Source: Paucibacter sp963740455 (GTDB lineage: Bacteria > Pseudomonadota > Gammaproteobacteria > Burkholderiales > Burkholderiaceae_C). Taken from it: a DNA stretch of 64,000 nucleotides. The DNA is taken from contig CAVUEF010000012.1 in assembly GCA_963740455.1 (NCBI GenBank), positions 296,911 through 360,910 on the forward strand, given 5' to 3'. A program made the position numbers and the translations under genes. The first letter of the stretch is position 1. Each line of letters begins with the position of its first letter. Below are positions 23,202 through 31,730 of the stretch, in pieces. The notes below the pieces were generated by a model that was not told the origin of the DNA, ran no database searches, and saw nothing but the letters and a program-made list of their open reading frames with translations.

Positions 23202-24032
23202 TTACTTGAGCTTCTTCATTGCTGGCGCAGCGGTGAGCACCTGCATCTGGCGGATGGCGATTTCATTGAGGCGCTTGAGGCGGTCGCCTTGCGGCAGCGC
23301 CATATGGATCAGTTCGGCGTTCATCCCCTCAATGTTGGCCAGCACCAGCAGTTGCTCGACGCTGGCGTAGTCGCGCAAATTGCCTTCCAGCTTGGGGTTG
23401 GCATCGCGCCATTGTTTGGCGGTCTGACCGAACAGGGCGACATTGAGCAGGTCGGCTTCACTGGCGTAGGTGATGACGGCTTGCGCCGGGGTAACTGCCG
23501 CAGGAATCAGGTGCGCGGCAATGGCGTCGGTGTGGATGCGGTAATTGAGTTTGGACAGCGTGCGGTTCAGGTTCCAGGCCAGCGACAGGCGACGGTTTTC
23601 GTCTTCCTTGAGTCGCTGAAATTCCTTGATGAGGTAGAGCTTGAACTCCACAGAAACCCAGGCGGCGAACTCGAAGGCAATGTCCTTGTGGGCGTAGGTG
23701 CCGCCGTATCGGCCAGCGCTCGACGTGAGGCCCACTGCTCCGGTCTTTTCGATCCACTGCTTGGGCGTGAGTACGAAGCTGTTCAACCCCGTCTGCATCC
23801 TAATCCCGTCGAATTCGACGGGATTAAAACTCGGGTTGTTGAGCCGCTCCCAGATCCCGAGGAACTCCACGGTGTTGCGACTGCGTAGCCAGTTGCGGAT
23901 CACATCGTCCGGGTGATCGGGGTTTTTGAATTTGGCAATGTCGGTCAAGCAGATGGTGTCTTGCTGGCTCTGCGAAAGCACAGCGACATTGGCTCCCAGA
24001 ACCTTGATGGTGCTTTTTTGAGCTTTGCTCAT
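23202..24032 (-). CDS. KilA-N domain protein
   Basis: A 276-residue protein starting at ATG 24032 after AAGGT. Residues ~25-130 match the KilA-N DNA-binding domain (ICLTDIAKFKNPDHPDDVIR, TPKQWIEKTGAVGLTSSAGR, YAHKDIAFEFAAWVSVEFKL). The rest is a helical C-terminal region (QRLKEDENRRLSLAWNLNRT). KilA-N proteins are typical of phages and mobile islands. A 24-bp perfect palindrome lies 30 bases upstream of the start, and a related 26-bp palindrome lies inside the gene, which suggests autoregulation. No phage structural genes accompany it. Confidence 0.85.
   Translation of the reverse strand: MSKAQKSTIKVLGANVAVLSQSQQDTICLTDIAKFKNPDHPDDVIRNWLRSRNTVEFLGIWERLNNPSFNPVEFDGIRMQTGLNSFVLTPKQWIEKTGAVGLTSSAGRYGGTYAHKDIAFEFAAWVSVEFKLYLIKEFQRLKEDENRRLSLAWNLNRTLSKLNYRIHTDAIAAHLIPAAVTPAQAVITYASEADLLNVALFGQTAKQWRDANPKLEGNLRDYASVEQLLVLANIEGMNAELIHMALPQGDRLKRLNEIAIRQMQVLTAAPAMKKLK
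23801..23826. promoter_or_regulatory. 26-bp perfect palindrome inside the KilA-N gene
   Basis: TAATCCCGTCGAA is followed directly by its reverse complement. It encodes NPVEFDGI in the KilA-N protein. It shares the AATyCC-x-TCGAA half-site with the palindrome at 24062-24085. Confidence 0.6.
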
Positions 24033-24289
24033 AGGTTTGACCTTTTGGGTGATATGACGCCAATTCCCTCGAATTCGAGGGAATTAACTATGGCGCATTC
24101 GGCTGAACTAAAACCAGGTAGAGGCACATGCTTGGCTTTGGCTGCGAACTGGTTCGCCGAGACAGCGTGATTGGCGGCTTGCGTCATGCCCTTGGTGCAG
24201 GCGAGGTCGCCGAGCGCCCATTCAAGCAACGTCTCCTGCCAAAGACGTTTTACTGCGTCGTATGAATCGCCCAAGAACTCCTTCTTCAT
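24029..24289 (-). pseudogene. Chimeric fragment: truncated 'MKKEFLGDSYDAVKR' gene
   Basis: From ATG 24289 the frame begins MKKEFLGDSYDAVKRLWQET, which I recognise as the start of a longer uncharacterised bacterial protein family (...GDSYDAVKR-x-W...). Similarity stops after about 25 residues. The remaining 60 residues (KGMTQAANHAVSANQFAAKA ... VNSLEFEGI) are unrelated, and the last part runs through the KilA-N upstream palindrome. It is most likely a broken gene at an insertion junction. The interval 24033-24373 holds no other gene. Confidence 0.45.
24062..24085. promoter_or_regulatory. 24-bp perfect palindrome upstream of the KilA-N gene
   Basis: AATTCCCTCGAA is followed directly by its reverse complement, 30 bases before the KilA-N start codon. 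There is no T-run and no loop, so an operator is more likely than a terminator. Confidence 0.6.
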
Positions 24290-24373
24290 GGGGTCCTTTC
24301 TGATGACGCCCAAGCTTTGAGTGTTGAGCTGCGGACGCCGGCTTGTTGACTGACCTCCACTTGAGACTGGTTG

Positions 24374-24787
24374 CTAGCCCTTTTGCCGCGCAATCAGCTG
24401 CAGCATGGTGGCCAGTGTGATCGAGCTGAAGGTGGCTTTGGCGATCTGGTCGACTTCGGACAGCACGGCGTCGAGCGCCTGATCGACTGCCGTGGCCGTG
24501 CTGTCGTCGCTGTGCTGCCTGGCCGGTGGCGCGAAGTCTTCGAACCGCTGGATCACGTCCATCAAGGTGAGGCGGCGTGCGTTGGCGGCGAAGCGATAGC
24601 CGCCACCGGCACCGCGCACCGATTCGACGATGCCGGCATGCGCCAGCTCGGCCAGCACCTTGGCCAGATGGTGCGACGAGACGCCGTATTTCTGGGCGAT
24701 CTCGGCCGCCGGGATGTGGCGCTGCGGATCGGCCGCAAACTCGATCACGCTGTACAGCGCGAGTTTGGTGTTGACTTGAAGCCTCAT
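24374..24787 (-). CDS. Rrf2-family transcriptional regulator without cluster cysteines
   Basis: A 137-residue winged-helix regulator starting MRLQVNTKLALYSVIEFAAD. The helix-turn-helix is residues ~27-50 (AAEIAQKYGVSSHHLAKVLA), and the wing is VRGAGGGYRFA. IscR, NsrR and RsrR carry three cysteines at about residues 90-110. This protein has none (APPARQHSDDSTATAVDQAL), so it cannot bind an Fe-S cluster in that way and must sense something else or act constitutively. It overlaps the upstream GNAT gene by four bases (ATGA), so the two form an operon divergent from the aromatic-degradation operon. Confidence 0.85.
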   Translation of the reverse strand: MRLQVNTKLALYSVIEFAADPQRHIPAAEIAQKYGVSSHHLAKVLAELAHAGIVESVRGAGGGYRFAANARRLTLMDVIQRFEDFAPPARQHSDDSTATAVDQALDAVLSEVDQIAKATFSSITLATMLQLIARQKG

Positions 24788-25326
24788 GGCGAGGATTCCT
24801 TCGCCGGCACCACGACATCCATCTCCAGCGGTATCAGCGGCCCGGCCATCATGCCCTGGCTGCGGAAGAACGACAGGATCAAGGTGTTGTCGCGCGACAG
24901 CAGCGTGCGCAGCTTGGCGACACCGGCGCGGAGGAACCTGGCGCTCAGCGCGGCCAGCAAGCGCGTGCCGGTGCCGGCCTGGCGAGCGTCGGGGCTCACG
25001 TCGATGGCGAATACCCAGCCGCAGGGCGGCGATCCGAATTCCCAGTCGCGCACCTCGCCGATCACGAAGCCGACCACGCGCTGGTCGGCCAGCGCCACCA
25101 GGAAATGGCGCTGCTCGCTGCGACTGGTGATGCCGTAACGGCGGTAGATGCGCAGCCAGTAGCTGCGCTTTTCAAGGCCGGTGACGGTGGCATCGATGGC
25201 GATCACCTGGTCCAGATCGGTGCGTTTCACCGGCCGCACGGTCAGCGCTGCGGGCGCCTCGGGCGGGCCGGCAACGCGCCGGCGCGGCGCGGCAGCCGAG
25301 GGTTTCACGCTAGAGGACTTGGTCAA
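24784..25326 (-). CDS. GNAT-family N-acetyltransferase
   Basis: A 180-residue acetyltransferase. The N-terminal ~30 residues are Pro/Ala-rich and basic, probably disordered. The GNAT fold spans residues ~30-170, with the acetyl-CoA-binding motif A in VFAIDVSPDARQAGTGTRLL (Q/R-x-x-G-x-G/A variant QAGTGT) and motif B in the following helix. The acetyl acceptor is unknown. It shares an operon with the Rrf2 regulator and opposes the pad/hcr operon across a 243-base regulatory region. Confidence 0.8.
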   Translation of the reverse strand: MTKSSSVKPSAAAPRRRVAGPPEAPAALTVRPVKRTDLDQVIAIDATVTGLEKRSYWLRIYRRYGITSRSEQRHFLVALADQRVVGFVIGEVRDWEFGSPPCGWVFAIDVSPDARQAGTGTRLLAALSARFLRAGVAKLRTLLSRDNTLILSFFRSQGMMAGPLIPLEMDVVVPAKESSP

Positions 25327-25330
25327 AAGT

Positions 25331-25372
25331 TTGCATTAGATCAAGTTAATACCCGCATTCCGGTACCAGAAT
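25331..25372. promoter_or_regulatory. Divergent control region with FNR-like half-conserved box and palindrome
   Basis: TTGCATTAGATCAA (25331-25344) matches TTGAT-N4-ATCAA at eight of ten bases. ATTCCGGTACCAGAAT (25357-25372) is a 16-bp palindrome with one mismatched pair, followed by the AT-rich AATAATTTATATG. The rest of the interval (25373-25569) shows no gene. The sites could control the aromatic operon under anaerobiosis and by the adjacent Rrf2 protein, but binding is inferred. Confidence 0.4.
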
Positions 25373-25569
25373 AATTTATATGTCGGAAATTGTACTGGTG
25401 CGGGAGCGCTTCCGATAGACGCGGCGTGAATTCCTTGTTGCGAGAGGCAGACGATGGAACGAATCATTGACGGGCGCATAGGTGCCGGTCGGCCGTGCAG
25501 ACAAATTGTGGCTGCCCGGCCTTGTGCGGCAGCCGGCCCTGTTCGGCATCTGACCATGAAAGGATCGCC

Positions 25570-25977
25570 ATGAAACCCACGCTTCAGCCCGGTTTGAGCA
25601 GCACCGTCAAGTTCGACGTGAGCCGCGACCGCACCATCGACTTCATGGGCGAGGACGCGCGCGTCTACGCCACGCCGATGCTGGTGCGCGACTTGGAGGT
25701 CGCCTGCCGCGAGCTGCTGCTGCCGCATCTCGACGCGGGCGAGGATTCGGTGGGCACGCGCGTTGCCATCGATCACATCGGCGCATCGCTGATGGGCATG
25801 GCGGTGAGCCTGACGGTGCGCGTGGCCTCGGTCGAGGGGCGCGCGGTGCTGTTCGATGTCGAGGGCAGCGATTCGGTCGAGCCCATCGTGCGCGGCACGC
25901 ATGCGCGTTTTGTCGTCGATGTCGCCAAGACCGCACAGCGTCTTGCGGCCAAAGCGGCGAAGGCTGGATTGAAGTGA
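25570..25977 (+). CDS. FlK-like hotdog acyl-CoA thioesterase
   Basis: A 135-residue hotdog-fold protein. The ATG at 25570 has GAAAGGA seven bases upstream; an earlier in-frame ATG at 25495 lacks support. The pattern YATPMLVRDLEVACRELLLP contains the Thr and Glu, and VAIDHIGASLMG the His, that correspond to the catalytic Thr-Glu-His of the fluoroacetyl-CoA thioesterase group. As the first gene of the padBCD operon (18 bases before padB), it probably releases CoA from a dead-end or excess arylacyl-CoA. This is an inference from position. Confidence 0.75.
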   Translation: MKPTLQPGLSSTVKFDVSRDRTIDFMGEDARVYATPMLVRDLEVACRELLLPHLDAGEDSVGTRVAIDHIGASLMGMAVSLTVRVASVEGRAVLFDVEGSDSVEPIVRGTHARFVVDVAKTAQRLAAKAAKAGLK

Positions 25978-25995
25978 ACGCCGCCGGGGACTGAG

Positions 25996-28821
25996 ATGAC
26001 AAAAGCAGCGGCCCGCAAGGTCGAGCGCGTCCCGACCTACTGCTACCAATGCGTCGCGGGGCCCGACCTGCTGACCGTCAAGGTCGAGGACGGCGTGGCC
26101 ACCGAGGTCGAGCCCAACTTCTGCGCGGCCGGCGTGCATCCGGGCGGCGGCAAGGTCTGCGTGAAAGCCTTCGGCCTGGTGCAAAAGACCTACAACCCGA
26201 ACCGCGTGCTCACGCCGATGAAGCGCAGCAACCCGAACAAGGGACGCGACGAAGACCCGGGCTTTGTGCCGATCTCATGGGACGAAGCGTTTGGCTTGAT
26301 CAGCGAGCGGCTGAGCCGGATCCGCGCCGAAGGCCTGCTCGACGCGTCGGGCTATCCCCGCGTGGCCGCCAGCTTTGGCGGCGGCGGCACGCCGCAGTCG
26401 TATATGGGCACGTTTCCGGCGTTCCTGGCGGCCTGGGGTCCGGTGGACTTCGGCCTGGGCTCGGGGCAGGGCGTCAAGTGCTACCACTCCGAACATTTGT
26501 TCGGCGAGTTCTGGCATCGCGCTTTCATCGTCGCCGCCGACACGCCGCTGTGCAATTACCTGATCTCGTGCGGCTCGAACATCGAAGCATCGGGCGGCGT
26601 GGTCGGCGTCTGGCGCCATGCCAAGGCGCGCGTGCGCGGCATGAAGCGCGTGCAGGTCGAACCGCACTTGTCGGTCACCGGTGCCTGCTCGGCGCAATGG
26701 GTGCCGATCAAGCCCAAGACCGACGCGGCGTTTCTGTACGCGCTGATCCATGTGCTGCTGCATGAGCTGCCGCGCGAGCAGCTCGATCTGCCGTTTCTTG
26801 CGCGCCTGACCGCGTCGCCGTATCTGGTGGGCCCTGGCGGCAACTACTTGCGCGACCGCTCGACGCGCAAGCCCTTGGTGTGGGACCAGACCAGCGGCCG
26901 CGCCTGCGTGCACGACACGCCCGGCATCAGCGAAGCACTCGAGGGCAGCTTCGAGGTCGATGCCGTCGAGATTGGCCCCGACGACGAGCTGCTGGGCGAC
27001 GGCCGGCTCGGCGGCGAGACCGCGTTCACCAGGCTGCTCAAGCATATGCGGCCCTACTCGCCCGAATGGGCGGCGCAACTGTGCGACATCCCGGCGGCGA
27101 CGATTCGCAACATCGCGCAGGAGTATTCGGCGCATGCCTGCGTCGGCCAGACCTTTGAGATCGACGGCCAGACCATGCCCTACCGGCCGGTGGCGGTGAC
27201 GCTGGGCAAGACCGTCAACAACGGCTGGGGCGGCTATGAATGCTGCTGGGCGCGCACCTTGCTGGCATCGCTGGTCGGCGCGCTCGAAGTGCCGGGCGGC
27301 ACGCTCGGCACCACGGTGCGGCTGACGCGGCCGATGTCGGAGCGGCTGCAAAGCGTCAAGCCCGGCCCCGACGGCTTCATGCATTACGCGCTGAACCCGA
27401 CCGACAAGGCGCATTGGTCGCCCGCGCCGAATATCCGCAACGCCTACCGCACGATGGTGCCGCTGGCGGCCGACGGCCCGTGGAGCCAGGCGCTCGGCCC
27501 CACGCATTTCTCGTGGATGTTTTTGAACGAAACGCCCAAGGGCTTGCCGCGCGTGACGCTGCCCGACGTCTGGTTTCTCTATCGCACCAATCCGGCGATC
27601 TCGTTCTGGGACACCGCCGCCATCGGCAAGACCATGGCGCGCTTTCCGTTTGTGGTCGCGTTCGCCTACACGCTGGACGAGACGAATCACTTCGCCGATC
27701 TGCTCTTGCCCGACGCGACCGACTTGGAGAGCCTGCAGCTGATACGCATTGGCGGCACCAAATATGTCGAGCAGTTCTGGGATCACCAGGGCTATGCGCT
27801 GCGTCAGCCGGTGGTGGCGGTGGCTGGCGAAGCGCGCGACTTCACCGACATCGCCAGCGAGCTGGCCGCGCGCACCGGCCTGGGCGAAAAGTATGTGGCC
27901 GCCATCAACAAAGGCGCCGGCGGCGTGCCGCTGAATGGCGCGCATGGCGACTTCTCGCTGGCCACCGACCAGCCGCACACGCGCGAGCAGATCTGGGACG
28001 CGGTGTGCCGCGCCGCCAGCGCCGAGCTCAGCGACGGCACGCAAACGCACGGACTCGACTGGTGGAAAGAACACGGCCTGGCGACCAAGCCGTTCCCGCG
28101 CAGCGACTGGTATCTGCTGCCGACGCTGGTCAAGCACGGCCTGCGCTTCGAAATGCCTTATCAGGAGCGGCTGGCGCGCGTTGGCGTCGAGCTGGGACGC
28201 CGTCTGCACGAACACGATATGCACTGGTGGGACAAGCAGCTCGCCGAGTACCAGGTGCTGCCGGTCTGCAAGGACTTCGGCGCGCCGTGGCAGGCCGCGA
28301 TTGCGAAGGCCGGCGGTGTCGCCGAGGACTATCCGTTCTGGCTGCTCACCGCGCGCAGCATGCAGTACGCCTGGGGCGGCAATGTCGGCGTGCAGATGAT
28401 CAAGGAAGTGGCCGACAACGTGGCCGGCCACCGCGGCGTGATCATGAACCCGCAGGCCGCAGCCCAGCTCGGCATCAATGACGGCGACGCCATCGAGATC
28501 AGCACGCCGCTGCGCAGCGTGCACGGCCGCGTCGTGCTGCGCCAGGGCATACGCCCCGACACCTTGCTGCTGATCGGCCAGTTCGACCATTGGGTCACGC
28601 CACTGGCCAAGGGTTTCGACATGCCCAGCATGAATGCGCTGGCGACGATGTCGATGGATTTGACCGACGCGACCGGCTCCGGCGCCGACATCGTGCGGGT
28701 CAAGATTCAGAAGGCGTCACCAACGGATGGCGAGGCGGGCCGTGCGCCGGGCCGCCCCAAGAAGGCCCGCACCCCCTCGGGGGGTCGGCCACAGTACCCG
28801 GCGGACGGGGGGCAGACATGA
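25996..28821 (+). CDS. padB: Molybdopterin oxidoreductase, predicted phenylacetyl-CoA:acceptor oxidoreductase catalytic subunit
   Basis: A 941-residue DMSO-reductase-family enzyme carrying a bis-MGD cofactor. The N-terminal [4Fe-4S] site is C16-x2-C19-x23-C43-x11-C55. The molybdopterin domains follow (AASFGGGGTPQSYMGTFPAF; SCGSNIEASGGVVGVWRHAK; dinucleotide-binding C-terminal YPFWLLTARSMQYAWGGN). There is no Tat signal, so it works on the cytosolic side. It is followed, with overlapping starts, by a four-cluster ferredoxin and an NrfD-type anchor, then a phenylacetate-CoA ligase and hcrCAB. That set matches PadBCD of anaerobic phenylacetate degraders, which oxidises phenylacetyl-CoA to phenylglyoxylate. 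The last ~30 residues are encoded by an intergenic-type repeat. Another molybdo-enzyme role is possible. Confidence 0.75.
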   Translation: MTKAAARKVERVPTYCYQCVAGPDLLTVKVEDGVATEVEPNFCAAGVHPGGGKVCVKAFGLVQKTYNPNRVLTPMKRSNPNKGRDEDPGFVPISWDEAFGLISERLSRIRAEGLLDASGYPRVAASFGGGGTPQSYMGTFPAFLAAWGPVDFGLGSGQGVKCYHSEHLFGEFWHRAFIVAADTPLCNYLISCGSNIEASGGVVGVWRHAKARVRGMKRVQVEPHLSVTGACSAQWVPIKPKTDAAFLYALIHVLLHELPREQLDLPFLARLTASPYLVGPGGNYLRDRSTRKPLVWDQTSGRACVHDTPGISEALEGSFEVDAVEIGPDDELLGDGRLGGETAFTRLLKHMRPYSPEWAAQLCDIPAATIRNIAQEYSAHACVGQTFEIDGQTMPYRPVAVTLGKTVNNGWGGYECCWARTLLASLVGALEVPGGTLGTTVRLTRPMSERLQSVKPGPDGFMHYALNPTDKAHWSPAPNIRNAYRTMVPLAADGPWSQALGPTHFSWMFLNETPKGLPRVTLPDVWFLYRTNPAISFWDTAAIGKTMARFPFVVAFAYTLDETNHFADLLLPDATDLESLQLIRIGGTKYVEQFWDHQGYALRQPVVAVAGEARDFTDIASELAARTGLGEKYVAAINKGAGGVPLNGAHGDFSLATDQPHTREQIWDAVCRAASAELSDGTQTHGLDWWKEHGLATKPFPRSDWYLLPTLVKHGLRFEMPYQERLARVGVELGRRLHEHDMHWWDKQLAEYQVLPVCKDFGAPWQAAIAKAGGVAEDYPFWLLTARSMQYAWGGNVGVQMIKEVADNVAGHRGVIMNPQAAAQLGINDGDAIEISTPLRSVHGRVVLRQGIRPDTLLLIGQFDHWVTPLAKGFDMPSMNALATMSMDLTDATGSGADIVRVKIQKASPTDGEAGRAPGRPKKARTPSGGRPQYPADGGQT
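28744..28788. repeat. Short GC-rich interspersed repeat, copy 1
   Basis: It begins GCGCCGGGCCGCCCCAAG, identical over 18 bases to 31731-31748, and continues with imperfect dyad symmetry (CCCCCTCGGGGGG). It lies at the 3' end of padB and is translated as its low-complexity tail. I recall similar elements between genes in Comamonadaceae. Confidence 0.7.
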
Positions 28822-29471
28822 CCAGATGGGCCATGGTCGCCGATCTGCGCCGCTGCGTCGGCTGCCAGACCTGCACGGCCGCCTGCAAGCATGCGAATGC
28901 GACGCCGCCGGGCGTGCAATGGCGGCGCGTGCTCGACATGGAGTTCGGCGAATACCCCGATGTGCAGCGTGCCTTCGTGCCGGTCGGTTGCCAGCATTGC
29001 GACGAGCCGCCCTGCCTCGACGTGTGCCCGACCACCGCCACGCGCAAGCGCGCCGACGGCATCGTCACGATCGACTACGAGCTGTGCATAGGCTGCGCTT
29101 ACTGCGCGGTGGCCTGCCCCTACCAGGCGCGCTACAAGACCGAACGCGCCAGCTTCGCCTACGGGCAGGCGACGCAGAGCGAGGCGCTGCGCCATGACGC
29201 GGCGCGGCTGGCGGTGGCGACCAAATGCACCTTCTGCGTCGACCGCATCGACGCGGGTCTGGCGAAGGGCCAGACGCCGGGGGTCGACCCCGAGGCCACG
29301 CCCGCCTGCGTGAATGCCTGCATCGCCGACGCCTTGGCGTTTGGCGACCTCGACGACCCGCAGAGCAAAGTCTCGCAGCTGCTCGCCGAGAACCAGCATT
29401 TCCGCATGCACGAAGAGCTCGGCACCGGGCCGGGCTTTTTCTATCTGTGGGACAAGGAGGGTGCGTCGTGA
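28818..29471 (+). CDS. padC: Four-[4Fe-4S] ferredoxin-type electron transfer subunit
   Basis: A 217-residue iron-sulfur protein of the DmsB/NrfC type. ATG 28818 overlaps the padB stop (ATGA) and has a G-rich RBS. Four cysteine groups are visible: CVGCQTCTAACK (~13-24), CQHCDEPPCLDVCP (~58-71), CIGCAYCAVACP (~90-101), and CTFCVDRIDAG with CVNAC (~138-175). It passes electrons between the PadB molybdenum site and the membrane subunit. Gene order and overlaps on both sides show a tight complex. Confidence 0.85.
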   Translation: MTRWAMVADLRRCVGCQTCTAACKHANATPPGVQWRRVLDMEFGEYPDVQRAFVPVGCQHCDEPPCLDVCPTTATRKRADGIVTIDYELCIGCAYCAVACPYQARYKTERASFAYGQATQSEALRHDAARLAVATKCTFCVDRIDAGLAKGQTPGVDPEATPACVNACIADALAFGDLDDPQSKVSQLLAENQHFRMHEELGTGPGFFYLWDKEGAS

Positions 29472-30406
29472 AGCACGCCTCGACGCGCGGGCCGACGCAC
29501 TCGGCCAGAGAGACCTACAACTACGGTCCCAATCCCTGGCAGCAGACGAGTTGGGACGGGCGCGCTGCCGGCAACTTCATCGGCGGCGGCGCGGGCGGCG
29601 GGCTGATTTTGTTCAGCGCGCTGTCGGGCGTGCAAGGCGTGGCGTTGACGGTGATGCTGCTGGCCGGCCTGGCGCTGGTCGGCGGCGGGCTGTTGAGCGT
29701 GTGGTTCGAGATCGGCAGGCCGCTGCGCGCGCTCAACGTGATTTTCAATCCGCGCACGTCGTGGATGTCGCGCGAGTCGCTGGTCGCTTTCGCGCTGTTC
29801 CCCGCGGGGCTGGCTGCTGCGTTTGGGCTGCCCGGGGCGATTGCGCTGGCGGCTTTGCTGGCATGCCTGTTCGTCTATTGCCAGGCGCGCCTGGTGCTCG
29901 CGGCCAAGGGCATACCGGCCTGGCGCGAACCCATGCTGCTGCCGCTCCTGTTGAGCACCGCAGGCGCCGAGGGCGGCGGCTTGTTCCTGCTCGCGCGGGC
30001 CTTGCCGCTGCCGCAGACCCAGCCGGGCCTGCACTGGCTGTGGGCGGTTTTCATGGCGTTCGTGCTGGCGCGCGCGCTGCTGTGGCGCGTCTGGCGAACG
30101 CGCCTGGCCGGAGTTGCTGCGCCGCGCGCCTTGGCCGCGATCGACCGCGCCGGCGCGGTGCTCTTGATGCTCGGTAGCCTGCCGCCGCTGGCGCTGGTGG
30201 TGCTGGTGGTGAACGGGCCTTCAGGCGTGACCGCCACCGCCTGGCTGCTCGGCGCGGCAGGGCTGGCCGCAGCGCTGGCCGGCGCCTGGTTCAAGTTCAC
30301 GCTGATCACGCGCGCGGCTTTCAACCAGGGTTTTGCTTTGAAGCACCTGCCGGTGCGTGGCGCAGCTCATGTGCGCAACAGCGCCGCGCAAGGAGATCGT
30401 CCGTGA
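29468..30406 (+). CDS. padD: NrfD/DmsC-type membrane anchor subunit
   Basis: A 312-residue integral membrane protein with about eight hydrophobic segments. The GTG start at 29468 overlaps the padC stop. The N-terminal cytosolic stretch contains YNYGPNPWQQTSWDGRAAGN, followed by FIGGGAGGGLILFSALSG, typical of NrfD-like quinone-reducing anchors. It would move electrons from PadC to quinone, matching the membrane-bound nature of the phenylacetyl-CoA oxidoreductase. It overlaps the next gene by four bases. Confidence 0.8.
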   Translation: MKHASTRGPTHSARETYNYGPNPWQQTSWDGRAAGNFIGGGAGGGLILFSALSGVQGVALTVMLLAGLALVGGGLLSVWFEIGRPLRALNVIFNPRTSWMSRESLVAFALFPAGLAAAFGLPGAIALAALLACLFVYCQARLVLAAKGIPAWREPMLLPLLLSTAGAEGGGLFLLARALPLPQTQPGLHWLWAVFMAFVLARALLWRVWRTRLAGVAAPRALAAIDRAGAVLLMLGSLPPLALVVLVVNGPSGVTATAWLLGAAGLAAALAGAWFKFTLITRAAFNQGFALKHLPVRGAAHVRNSAAQGDRP

Positions 30407-31728
30407 CGGCGATCAGCCGCGTGGACGCGGGCGCGATGTTGCATCCCGATCTGGAATGCATGCCGCGTGAGCACCTCGCCGAGCTGCAACTCACGCGGCT
30501 GAAGGCGACGCTGAAGAATGCCTACGCGCATGTGCCGCTGCACCGCCAGCGGCTCGATGCGCTGGGCATGCGCCCCGACGACCTGCGCAGCCTCACCGAC
30601 TTGCAGCAATTGCCGTTCACGCTGAAATCCGATCTACGCGACCACTACCCGTTCGGCCTGTTCGCGCGGCCTGTGCAAGAGCTGACGCGACTGCACGCCT
30701 CGTCGGGCACCACCGGCAAGCCCACCGTGGTCGGCTACACGGCGACCGACATCGCCAACTGGGCCGATCTGATGGCGCGCTCGATGGTGGCCGGTGGCGC
30801 GCGGCGGGGCGACGTGGTGCACAACGCTTACGGCTACGGCCTGTTCACCGGAGGACTCGGCGCGCATTACGGCGCCGAACGATTGGGCGCGGTGGTGGTG
30901 CCGATGTCGGGTGGCTCGACCGAACGGCAGGTCGCGCTGATCATGGACTTCAAGGCACGCGTGCTGTGCGCCACGCCGTCGTATGCGCTGGCCATCGCCG
31001 AGTGTGCCGAGCAGCAAGGCGTCGATCTGCGCAGCAGCGCGCTCGAAGTCGGCCTGTTCGGCGCCGAACCCTGGAGCGCAGCGCTGCGCGCCGAGATCGA
31101 AGCCCGGCTCGGATTGAAGGCGGTCGACATCTATGGCCTGTCCGAGATCATGGGGCCAGGTGTTGCCTGCGAATGCCCGCGCCGCAACGGCCTGCACGGC
31201 TGGGAGGATCATTTCCTGTTCGAGATCATCGACCCCGAGACCGGCCGCGTGCTGCCCGAGGGCGAGGCCGGCGAGCTGGTCATCACGACCTTGACCAAAG
31301 AAGCGTTGCCGATGCTGCGCTACCGCACGCGCGACATCACCCGCCTGTGCAGTGCCGCCTGCGATTGCGGCCGCACGCATCAGCGCATCCTGCGGATCAC
31401 CGGACGCAACGACGACATGCTGATCATCCGCGGCGTGAACGTCTATCCCTCGCAGATCGAGGCGGTGCTGGTGGGCCGGCCCTGTCTGGCGCCGCATTAC
31501 CAGTTGGTGGTCGAGCGCAACGGCAGCCTGGACCAGGTGCGCATCGAGGTCGAGACCGAGCCCGGCGTCGCGCCAGAGCGCTTCGCGGGCATCGCCGTTG
31601 AGGCGGCGCATTACATCAAGTCGATGATCGGCATCACCACCGATGTGCTGGTGCAGCCGCCCGGCACGATTGCGCGCTCGCAAGGCAAGGCGGTGCGCGT
31701 GCGCGACCTCAGGCCAAAGGCATCATGA
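30403..31728 (+). CDS. paaK: Phenylacetate-CoA ligase
   Basis: A 441-residue ANL-superfamily enzyme, the usual length for PaaK, which makes phenylacetyl-CoA from phenylacetate, ATP and CoA. GTG 30403 follows AAGGAG. Diagnostic parts are LHASSGTTGKPTVVGYTATD (P-loop), YGLSEIMGPGVACEC, and the C-terminal GRNDDMLIIRGVNVYPSQIE. Cys-rich LCSAACDCGRTHQRI, near residue 320, is common in the PaaK group. It sits between padBCD and hcrCAB, so the substrate may be 4-hydroxyphenylacetate as well as phenylacetate. In aromatic-degrading denitrifiers the equivalent gene is named padJ. Confidence 0.9.
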   Translation: MTAISRVDAGAMLHPDLECMPREHLAELQLTRLKATLKNAYAHVPLHRQRLDALGMRPDDLRSLTDLQQLPFTLKSDLRDHYPFGLFARPVQELTRLHASSGTTGKPTVVGYTATDIANWADLMARSMVAGGARRGDVVHNAYGYGLFTGGLGAHYGAERLGAVVVPMSGGSTERQVALIMDFKARVLCATPSYALAIAECAEQQGVDLRSSALEVGLFGAEPWSAALRAEIEARLGLKAVDIYGLSEIMGPGVACECPRRNGLHGWEDHFLFEIIDPETGRVLPEGEAGELVITTLTKEALPMLRYRTRDITRLCSAACDCGRTHQRILRITGRNDDMLIIRGVNVYPSQIEAVLVGRPCLAPHYQLVVERNGSLDQVRIEVETEPGVAPERFAGIAVEAAHYIKSMIGITTDVLVQPPGTIARSQGKAVRVRDLRPKAS

Positions 31729-31730
31729 GC

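Noticed and set aside
25331..25344. Firm FNR site for the aromatic operon
   Set aside because: It has only eight of ten bases and lies over 220 bases from the first gene, so it is mentioned as part of the region and not as a separate site.
26275..28590. A 771-codon open frame opposite padB
   Set aside because: Antisense shadow. The plus-strand protein has intact cofactor motifs, while this frame resembles no protein.
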